From Ghiorsea sp. (GTDB lineage Bacteria; Pseudomonadota; Zetaproteobacteria; Mariprofundales; Mariprofundaceae), in assembly GCA_021772875.1 (NCBI GenBank), contig JAJFLD010000063.1, forward strand, positions 1 to 6,572: a stretch of DNA of 6,572 bases. The letters are read 5' to 3'. Position 1 is the stretch's first letter. Each line of letters opens with the position of its first letter. The position numbers and the translations under genes were made by a program. The notes under the pieces were generated by a model. It was not told the DNA's origin. It made no database searches and worked only from the letters and a program-made list of their open reading frames with translations. Below, one piece after another: positions 1 through 5,262 of the stretch.

Positions 1-13
1 TTAGGGAAGAAGT

Positions 14-532
14 ATGACGATAAAACGGATATTAATTTACCCCGAAGACTGTTTAAAACAGGTGGCAAAACCTGTGAAAATATTTGATGCAGAGCTTAAA
101 GCTTTGATACAAGATATGTTGGACACCATGTATGATGCACCGGGTGTTGGCCTTGCCGCACCTCAGATTGGTGTTTCGTTGCGTGTTGCTGTCACGGATG
201 TGTATTGGCGCAGTGAAGAAGCTGGCGGCCAACGTGAGCACAAGGTTTGGATCAATCCAGAGTTTCTTTGGAAGAGTGAGAACACTGAAATCACTGAAGA
301 AGGTTGTTTGTCATTGCCTGATATTTATGGCGATGTTGAGCGCCCCAATGCTGTGCGCTTGCGCTGGTTTGACCTTGAAGGCAAACAGTATGAAGAGGAT
401 TTTGAAGGTTTTCAGGCTGTGGCCTTGCAACATGAATTTGACCACCTTGATGGCAAAGTGTTTATTGATTATTTAAGCCCGCTTAAACGTCGTATGATTA
501 TCAAAAGATTAAAGAAGAAATACTTATCGTGA
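14..532 (+). CDS. def: Peptide deformylase
   Basis: This enzyme removes the N-terminal formyl group from nascent proteins in the cytoplasm; it is a metal-dependent (usually Fe2+) hydrolase. All three family motifs are visible in the 172-residue product. Motif 1 is GVGLAAPQ at residues 44-51, motif 2 is EGCLS at 96-100, and motif 3 is QHEFDH at 139-144. The predicted metal ligands are C98, H140 and H144, with E141 as catalytic base. The length is normal for a bacterial type I deformylase, and the basic C-terminal tail (KRLKKKY) is also common. The ATG is preceded by AGGGA (3-7) with a 6-nt spacer, which supports this start. The stop overlaps the GTG of fmt by 4 bp, so the two are probably co-transcribed and translationally coupled. 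The upstream gene or promoter lies outside the window. Confidence 0.98.
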   Translation: MTIKRILIYPEDCLKQVAKPVKIFDAELKALIQDMLDTMYDAPGVGLAAPQIGVSLRVAVTDVYWRSEEAGGQREHKVWINPEFLWKSENTEITEEGCLSLPDIYGDVERPNAVRLRWFDLEGKQYEEDFEGFQAVALQHEFDHLDGKVFIDYLSPLKRRMIIKRLKKKYLS

Positions 533-1473
533 ATAAAGTGCGGGTAGTTTTTGCGGGCACACCTTCTTTTGCTGTAGGCTGTCTTCAGGCTTTGTTGGCC
601 CATGAGCAAGTTGATGTGGTGGGTGTGGTTTCCCAACCTGATCGAAAATCTGGGCGCGGCATGAAGCTGACCCCTTCAGCTGTCAAACAAGCTGGATTAG
701 CCGCAAATATTGATGTTATCACACCTGAAAAATTGCGTGAAAATGATGAGGCTTTGGCTTGGTTAAAAGCAAAACATTGTGATGTGTTGGTGGTGGTTGC
801 TTTTGGCATGATTTTGCCCATGCCATGGCTAGAAGCGCCACGTATTGCGCCGATTAATGTGCATGCATCACTGTTGCCGCGTTGGCGTGGTGCCGCTCCG
901 ATTGAACGAGCCTTGTTGGCAGGAGATGCAGAGACTGGTGTGTGTATCATGCAAATGGAAGAGGGGTTAGATACAGGTGGTATTTACTTTGAAAAACGCC
1001 TACCCATTACAGCACAAAGCACAGGGGCCTCACTGTGGTATGATTTGGAGAAGGTAGGGGCTGAAGCGTTGATGACGAGCTTGTTTGATATTGTTTCAGG
1101 TGAATTAGAACCAGAACCGCAAGCAGAACAGGGTGTGACATACGCCAAAAAAATAACCAATGATGAGCGTTTGATTGATTGGCGTTTGCAAGCCACATAC
1201 ATAGAGCGTTTGGTGCGTTGTTATGCACCCAAACCTGGCGTGAGAACGCGATTTCAAGGTAAAATGTTGAAAGTGATTGCAGGTGAAGTTTTATCAAGCA
1301 CCACATCCGATGAAGCTGGTTTTGTTGTAAGCAATACGCAAGGTTTGGATATTGCTTGTGGGGATGGTTTTGTGTTTCGTGTGACGCAGATTCAACCTGA
1401 AGGAAAAAAGGTGATGGCTGTTGCCGATTTTTTACGAGGTTCACACATTAAAAAAGGTGATGTTTTTAAGTGA
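529..1473 (+). CDS. fmt: Methionyl-tRNA formyltransferase
   Basis: This cytoplasmic enzyme transfers a formyl group from 10-formyl-tetrahydrofolate to Met-tRNAfMet for translation initiation. The 314-residue length matches E. coli Fmt closely. The N-terminal formyltransferase domain (about 1-185) opens with VVFAGTPSFAV. It carries the loop QPDRKSGRG (36-44), which resembles the tRNA-recognition insertion loop. It also carries the active-site stretch INVHASLLPRWRGAAPI with N110 and H112, and GLDTG with D148; this gives the family's Asn-His-Asp catalytic set. The C-terminal tRNA-binding domain spans about 205-300. The GTG start forms a GTGA overlap with the def stop. Only a weak AAAGAAG-like purine stretch lies upstream, so expression probably relies on coupling to def. 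A second GTG three codons in (538) is an alternative start. Downstream lies an RseC-family gene rather than rsmB, which follows fmt in many proteobacteria. Confidence 0.98.
   Translation: MNKVRVVFAGTPSFAVGCLQALLAHEQVDVVGVVSQPDRKSGRGMKLTPSAVKQAGLAANIDVITPEKLRENDEALAWLKAKHCDVLVVVAFGMILPMPWLEAPRIAPINVHASLLPRWRGAAPIERALLAGDAETGVCIMQMEEGLDTGGIYFEKRLPITAQSTGASLWYDLEKVGAEALMTSLFDIVSGELEPEPQAEQGVTYAKKITNDERLIDWRLQATYIERLVRCYAPKPGVRTRFQGKMLKVIAGEVLSSTTSDEAGFVVSNTQGLDIACGDGFVFRVTQIQPEGKKVMAVADFLRGSHIKKGDVFK
1454..1460 (+). promoter_or_regulatory. Ribosome binding site for the rseC-like gene
   Basis: AAGGTGA lies inside the end of fmt, 9 nt before the GTG at 1470. It is a recognisable Shine-Dalgarno match and supports the overlapping GTG as the true start. 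Confidence 0.55.
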
Positions 1474-1904
1474 GAAAATCAGGATTAGTGATTGCTGTAG
1501 AGCAAAATGAGGTGTTGATACGCGCACAGCGTGAATCTTCATGTGGTTCGTGTGCAGGTAAATCTGCTTGCGGCACCTTAGGCTCTTGGGATATCAAAAA
1601 GAAGGACAAAAATGATTATGATATCCGATTACCGAACACCTTGAATGCTAGGGTTGGGGATATGGTGACTGTGGAAGTTCCCGATCAATTGATTTTGACA
1701 GCAAGCATGACTTTTTATGGTTATCCCGTGTTGGCATTTTTGATTTGGGGTGCTTTTAGTTTTACTTTTGCCGAGAAGCTTGGTTTGTCGGGTGATTTGT
1801 TTTCGGCAGTGGGTGGGTTGATAGGTGCTATGGTGACATGGCTTTGGCTGATGAAACGTCCAAATACGATGATGATGCCGATGATGATTCAAATTGAAAA
1901 ATAA
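1470..1904 (+). CDS. rseC: RseC/MucC-family inner-membrane protein (SoxR-reducing system type)
   Basis: This 144-residue protein fits the RseC/MucC family. Members are small inner-membrane proteins linked to sigma-E regulation and to the Rsx electron-transfer system that reduces SoxR. The N-terminal part is soluble and carries the family-type cysteine cluster SSCGSCAGKSACG, spaced C25-x2-C28-x5-C34, which could bind a metal or Fe-S centre. A beta-rich stretch ending in DMVTVEVPDQ leads into two hydrophobic segments (about 74-100 and 107-128) separated by a short charged turn. The tail is unusually methionine-rich (MMMPMM, 134-139). The GTG start overlaps the fmt stop by 4 bp (GTGA). No rpoE, rseA, rseB or rsx genes are in view, so its partners must lie elsewhere or its role here differs. 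The family call is good; the exact function is inference. Confidence 0.85.
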   Translation: MRKSGLVIAVEQNEVLIRAQRESSCGSCAGKSACGTLGSWDIKKKDKNDYDIRLPNTLNARVGDMVTVEVPDQLILTASMTFYGYPVLAFLIWGAFSFTFAEKLGLSGDLFSAVGGLIGAMVTWLWLMKRPNTMMMPMMIQIEK

Positions 1905-1911
1905 AGGGCAC

Positions 1912-1928
1912 TTAAATGAATCATTTAA
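1912..1928 (+). repeat. 17-bp perfect AT-rich palindrome upstream of nhaA
   Basis: TTAAATGA and TCATTTAA flank a single central A, giving a perfect inverted repeat 8 nt after the rseC stop and 27 nt before the nhaA start. As DNA it could be a dimeric regulator site. As RNA it would form only a weak 6-bp A-U stem with a 5-nt GAATC loop and no following T-run, so a terminator is unlikely. No regulator is identified. Confidence 0.5.
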
Positions 1929-1969
1929 AGAGCGATGAAAGGGTAAAGGTGTTGTTTGAAAATTATTGA
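1916..1969 (+). CDS. Possible 17-codon leader ORF overlapping the nhaA start
   Basis: An ATG at 1916 opens a 17-codon frame (MNHLKSDERVKVLFENY) ending in TGA at 1967-1969. AAAGGG at 1903-1908 sits 7 nt before the ATG, a good Shine-Dalgarno spacing. The frame covers the nhaA ribosome binding site and overlaps the TTG start of nhaA by 14 nt in another frame. If translated, it could couple or attenuate nhaA expression. An ORF this short can arise by chance, and I recognise no homology, so this is a candidate only. Confidence 0.2.
   Translation: MNHLKSDERVKVLFENY
1945..1949 (+). promoter_or_regulatory. Ribosome binding site for nhaA
   Basis: AAAGG lies 6 nt before the TTG at 1956. The nhaA frame is closed by an in-frame TAA at 1944-1946, so TTG 1956 is the only start that keeps the conserved N-terminus. 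This site is what supports it. Confidence 0.5.
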
Positions 1970-3143
1970 ACGATTTATCGAAAAAGAGTCATCCAGCGGT
2001 ATTTTACTTATTTTTGCGACATTGTTGGCACTGACCTTTAGCAACACAGCACTTGCCCCTTATTATGAATCATTTTTACATATTCCAGTAGAAGTGCGGA
2101 TTGGCGCATTACATTTGGATAAATCATTATACCATTGGGTGAATGATGGATTGATGGCAATTTTCTTTTTGCTTATTGGTTTGGAAGTCAAACGTGAAGT
2201 ACTTGAAGGTCATTTATCTTCTTTTTCTCAGCTGGCTTTGCCTGGTTTTGCAGCCTTGGGTGGCATGTTGGCGCCAGCACTTATTTATTTGTATTTTAAT
2301 CAGAATAATGCACTTGCAGCACAAGGCTGGGCTATTCCAACCGCCACAGACATTGCTTTTGCTTTGGGCATACTTTCTTTATTGGGTAAACGTGTGCCGG
2401 TTTCACTTAAAATATTTTTGATGGCTTTGGCTATCATTGATGATTTGGGTGCAATTGTGATTATCGCGCTTTTTTACACTGTCGATTTATCAACATTATC
2501 GATTACGGTTGCCGTGCTTTCGTTGTTTGTTTTGGTGAGCTTGAATTATTTTGGTGTTTCGAAAAGGGCAGCTTATTTCATTGTAGGTACGGTGTTATGG
2601 TTAAGCGTTTTAAAATCAGGTGTGCATGCCACACTTGCAGGTGTGGCCTTGGCTTTCACGATTCCGTTGTATGCCAAAGATGAAAACAACAAACCTATTT
2701 CACCGCTGAAAACATTAGAAAGCCAGTTGCATTTTTGGGTGGCATTTTTCATTCTGCCTTTATTCGCTTTTGTAAATGCGGGTGTTGATATTACAGCTAT
2801 TTCTTTAGATCAGATGACGGGCTCTGTGCCTGTAGGTATTATGTTGGGTTTGTTTGTGGGGAAACAGTTAGGCGTGTTTGGTTTGAGTTGGTTGGCGATA
2901 CAACTCAAATGGGCAAAACTTCCGAAAGATAGCAGTTGGTTGCAGCTTTATGGGGTATCTGTGCTGACAGGCATAGGTTTTACCATGAGTTTGTTTATCA
3001 GCTCTTTGGCTTTTGAAGATGATACCTTGTTTCAATATACAGATAAACTCGCGATTTTAATCGCATCCTTTTGTGCAGGTATTTTGGGTTATATGGTGCT
3101 TAGCATGGCGAAAAAACAGCGGGTGGAAAAAGAAGCAGAATAA
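1956..3143 (+). CDS. nhaA: Na+/H+ antiporter NhaA
   Basis: This inner-membrane antiporter exchanges cytoplasmic Na+ (or Li+) for external protons and supports pH and salt homeostasis. The 395-residue, 12-helix protein shows the conserved NhaA segments in order. These are NDGLMAIFFLLIGLEVKRE (63-81), GWAIPTATDIAFALGIL (124-140), the paired aspartates in IIDDLGAI (D162-D163) with D132 nearby, GVHATLAGV (H224), LPLFAFVNAGV (267-277), K303 in the discontinuous helix region, and GIGFTMSLFI. From recalled alignment these correspond to E. coli D133, D163/D164, H225 and K300. The pH-sensor region keeps E77, R80, E81, E255 and H259, but S256 stands where E. coli has H253. The start is TTG, forced by an in-frame stop just upstream. 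It follows rseC by 51 bp, and no nhaR-type regulator gene is present in the window. Confidence 0.98.
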   Translation: MKIIERFIEKESSSGILLIFATLLALTFSNTALAPYYESFLHIPVEVRIGALHLDKSLYHWVNDGLMAIFFLLIGLEVKREVLEGHLSSFSQLALPGFAALGGMLAPALIYLYFNQNNALAAQGWAIPTATDIAFALGILSLLGKRVPVSLKIFLMALAIIDDLGAIVIIALFYTVDLSTLSITVAVLSLFVLVSLNYFGVSKRAAYFIVGTVLWLSVLKSGVHATLAGVALAFTIPLYAKDENNKPISPLKTLESQLHFWVAFFILPLFAFVNAGVDITAISLDQMTGSVPVGIMLGLFVGKQLGVFGLSWLAIQLKWAKLPKDSSWLQLYGVSVLTGIGFTMSLFISSLAFEDDTLFQYTDKLAILIASFCAGILGYMVLSMAKKQRVEKEAE

Positions 3144-3297
3144 GTGGTGAGTGCTAAAAATACGGTGATTGAAAAGTTGAGGGGGGATGCTTAGCTAAAG
3201 CCTCTTTAAAAAAATAGCTTTATTAAGATTCATAAAACATTCATCTTTTGCTTCCATGCTTTTGCGGCGACATCGTTTATATTTAAGGAGAAAACTT
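3144..3297 (+). other. 154-bp intergenic gap between nhaA and the Do protease gene
   Basis: This is the largest gap in the window and the likeliest place for a promoter serving the protease, thioredoxin and ligase genes. It contains TTAGCTAA (3191-3198), an 8-bp palindrome, and a TAAAGC/GCTTTA inverted repeat with a 15-nt spacer (about 3196-3222). I found no convincing sigma-70, sigma-E or sigma-32 promoter and no hairpin followed by a T-run. No coding frame with homology is visible apart from the upstream extension of the protease frame. Confidence 0.35.
3284..3290 (+). promoter_or_regulatory. Strong ribosome binding site fixing the protease start at GTG 3298
   Basis: TAAGGAG is the best Shine-Dalgarno sequence in the window and lies 7 nt before GTG 3298. 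It decides the start in favour of GTG 3298 over the in-frame ATG at 3256, which has no comparable site upstream. Confidence 0.85.
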
Positions 3298-4683
3298 GTG
3301 GGAAATATATTAAAGAAAATTTCTGTTGTGGCTATATTATTACTTGTTCCTGGCTTGGCTTCTGCAATGCCAGACAGTTTTGCAGATTTGGCAGCAGAGC
3401 AAAAAGCATCAGTTGTGAACATCAGCACCACCCAATATGCAAAAAACAACGCCATGCAGTTACCTTTTGATGGTATGCAAGGCACACCCTTTGATGATTT
3501 TTTTCGTGGTTTTTTAGAAAACATGCCACAACAAGAACGACATGCCTTGGGCACAGGTTTTATCCTTTCAGATGAAGGTTACATCGTGACCAACAATCAT
3601 GTTGTCAAAGATGCCGATGAAATTGTGGTGACACATAGTGATGGCAGAGAATTGAAAGCAAAACTTATAGGCACGGATCCTAAGCTGGATTTGGCATTGC
3701 TTAAGATTGAGAGTGAAGATCTTCATGCTGTAAAGATTGGTGATTCAGACGCGTTAAGGGTAGGTGACTGGGTGGTGGCTATTGGTAACCCCTTTGGTTT
3801 GGAGCAAACCGTCACAGCAGGTATTGTCTCAGCAAAAGGGCGTGTTATCGGCTCTGGTCCTTATGATGATTTTATCCAAACAGATGCGGCGATTAACCCT
3901 GGCAATTCGGGCGGGCCTTTGTTTAATACCAAAGGAGAAGTGATTGGTATCAATACTGCCATTTATTCGCAAAGTGGCGGTAACAATGGTATTGGTTTTG
4001 CCATCCCTATCAATTTGGCCAAAACAGTGTTTAAAGATTTACGCGAGAGCGGCCATGTGCAACGTGCACGGCTTGGTGTGCGCATCCAAGATGTTGACCA
4101 AAATACCATGAAAGCCTTGGGTTTAAAAAACCGTGAGGGGGCAATGGTGCCTCAAGTGGAAGCAGGTTCAGCTGCTGAAAAAGCTGGTATTCAGGCAGGT
4201 GATGTGATTGTAGGCCTTGATGGTGATGCCATCCGCAAAGCGCATGATTTGCCGATTAAAATTGCGCGCCATCAACCTGGTGACAAAGTGATGCTTGAAG
4301 TCATCCGAAATGGTAAACGAAAAACCATTGCTGTGATTGTAGAAGCTATGCCAGATGAAGCCAATGCGCGGATGAGCAACAAAGGAAGAGCGGTTGCAAA
4401 ACATGGTATTGTTGTTGAGCCTTTAACAGAAAAAAATGCTGAACAATTGCATTCACGTAGCAAGTCAGGCGTTGTGGTCAAACAAGTGCGCCCAGGTTCG
4501 CCAGCTGCGCGTGCAGGTGTGAACCGTGGTGATGTGGTGCTGCGCATTGACGGGCATGATATTCATAATATCAGCAGCTTTGAAGCTTATGCTAATAAGT
4601 TGAGCGAAGATCATGCTTTGCGTGTGTTGTTAGATAGGCATGGTGACCAAGTGTTTGCAATTATTGTATTGCCTAAAAGATAG
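3298..4683 (+). CDS. htrA: Periplasmic Do/HtrA-family serine protease (DegQ/MucD-like)
   Basis: This is a periplasmic serine protease and chaperone that degrades or holds misfolded envelope proteins, normally as an oligomer. Starting at GTG 3298 the product is 461 residues with a classical Sec signal peptide: basic GNILKK, a hydrophobic core, and predicted cleavage after ASA at 21-23. The trypsin-like domain carries the catalytic triad H101 (VTNNHVV), D131 (KLDLALL) and S204 (GNSGGP). Two PDZ domains follow, about 245-340 (carrying GIQAGDVI) and 370-461 (carrying GVNRGDVV), as in DegP, DegQ and MucD. The protein has no cysteine, so it lacks the disulfide of the DegP LA loop. The short loop before HALGTGF also looks more DegQ/MucD-like. 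A longer frame runs back to ATG 3256, adding 14 residues (MLLRRHRLYLRRKL), but that start lacks a ribosome site. The tlpA-like gene follows after 57 bp. Confidence 0.97.
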   Translation: MGNILKKISVVAILLLVPGLASAMPDSFADLAAEQKASVVNISTTQYAKNNAMQLPFDGMQGTPFDDFFRGFLENMPQQERHALGTGFILSDEGYIVTNNHVVKDADEIVVTHSDGRELKAKLIGTDPKLDLALLKIESEDLHAVKIGDSDALRVGDWVVAIGNPFGLEQTVTAGIVSAKGRVIGSGPYDDFIQTDAAINPGNSGGPLFNTKGEVIGINTAIYSQSGGNNGIGFAIPINLAKTVFKDLRESGHVQRARLGVRIQDVDQNTMKALGLKNREGAMVPQVEAGSAAEKAGIQAGDVIVGLDGDAIRKAHDLPIKIARHQPGDKVMLEVIRNGKRKTIAVIVEAMPDEANARMSNKGRAVAKHGIVVEPLTEKNAEQLHSRSKSGVVVKQVRPGSPAARAGVNRGDVVLRIDGHDIHNISSFEAYANKLSEDHALRVLLDRHGDQVFAIIVLPKR

Positions 4684-4725
4684 ACAACTTTAAGTTCTAA
4701 CACCCCACGACCTGAATTACCCCAA

Positions 4726-4733
4726 AGAGAGGA
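4726..4733 (+). promoter_or_regulatory. Ribosome binding site for the TlpA-like gene
   Basis: AGAGAGGA ends 7 nt before ATG 4741. Another ATG at 4733 lies closer to the site but hits TGA after three codons, so 4741 is the start. Confidence 0.7.
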
Positions 4734-4740
4734 TGAATAC

Positions 4741-5262
4741 ATGAATGCACGAGTGATTGCGGCTGTTATTTTATTGATTGTTGTTGCAGCTGGCATAGCC
4801 AACTTTATGCCTGAAGGGGTGAAGCCGTTAAGTGTTGGCGATCAAGTGAAAGCTTTTCAATTGCCAAACTTGAAGGACGAATTGCAAAACATACCTGAGG
4901 GTAAAGTTGTGCTCTTAAACTTCTGGGCAACATGGTGTCCTCCATGCCGGCAGGAAGTACCTTCAATGGTGGAGCTTTATAGCAAACTCAAAGATAAAGG
5001 TTTTGAAATCGTAGCAGTATCTGTGGATAGGAATAAAAGTGCTGTGGAGAGTTTTGTTGCCGAGCAAGCTATGGATTTTACTGTTTTGCATGATAAAGAT
5101 TCAGCCGTCTCAAAACAATTTGGTGTTTTTCGTTACCCTGAAACATTTATCATTGATCGTAATGGTGTTATTCGCCAACATTTAAATGGTGCTGTTGAGT
5201 GGACAACGCCTAATTTCTACGATTATTTTGAAAAACTATTGGCAGAACCTACAACGAAGTGA
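4741..5262 (+). CDS. Membrane-anchored TlpA/ResA-family thiol-disulfide oxidoreductase
   Basis: The 173-residue protein begins with an uncleaved-looking signal anchor (about residues 4-21, VIAAVILLIVVAAGIA). A thioredoxin-fold domain follows that would face the periplasm. The active site is WCPPC, with C66 and C69 the only cysteines. It sits in the typical NFWATWCPPCRQEVP context, and the likely cis-proline is P133 in RYPETFIIDRNG. Such proteins reduce periplasmic disulfides, for example in cytochrome c maturation (ResA/CcmG) or for dedicated partners (TlpA). No ccm genes or CcdA/DsbD are in view, so the substrate is unknown. It lies 57 bp after the Do protease gene, and its stop overlaps the probable ligA start by 4 bp. 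The family call is firm; which subfamily role it plays is open. Confidence 0.93.
   Translation: MNARVIAAVILLIVVAAGIANFMPEGVKPLSVGDQVKAFQLPNLKDELQNIPEGKVVLLNFWATWCPPCRQEVPSMVELYSKLKDKGFEIVAVSVDRNKSAVESFVAEQAMDFTVLHDKDSAVSKQFGVFRYPETFIIDRNGVIRQHLNGAVEWTTPNFYDYFEKLLAEPTTK

Noticed and set aside
132..476. 114-codon + strand frame inside def with several cysteines
   Set aside because: It is an alternative frame wholly inside def, whose motifs are complete; no independent support.
1007..1444. 145-codon open frame on the minus strand inside fmt
   Set aside because: It lies fully opposite a confidently identified gene, its translation shows no recognisable motif, and its composition looks like a codon shadow.
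3169..3197. Sigma-70-like pair TTGAAA and TAGCTA with 17-nt spacing upstream of the protease
   Set aside because: The -35 is fair but the -10 matches the consensus poorly and the spacer contains a G-run. It is too weak to annotate.
3178..3215. Possible terminator after nhaA (GAGG ... CCTC with inner CTT/AAG, then TTTAAAAAAA)
   Set aside because: The stem has only 4 outer pairs and a 7-nt bulge, and it is followed by an A-run rather than a T-run on the + strand. The reverse orientation is no better.
3278..3283. TATATT as a -10 element for the protease gene
   Set aside because: There is no -35 at 16-18 nt, and transcription from it would begin about at the ribosome binding site, giving an untranslatable or nearly leaderless message.
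3195..3554. 119-codon minus-strand open frame across the protease 5' region
   Set aside because: It overlaps the signal peptide and protease domain coding region and shows no motif or plausible upstream signals; most likely a shadow.
4686..4696. AACTT-T-AAGTT inverted repeat after the protease stop
   Set aside because: The 5-bp arms around one base are too short to be meaningful, and there is no T-run for a terminator.
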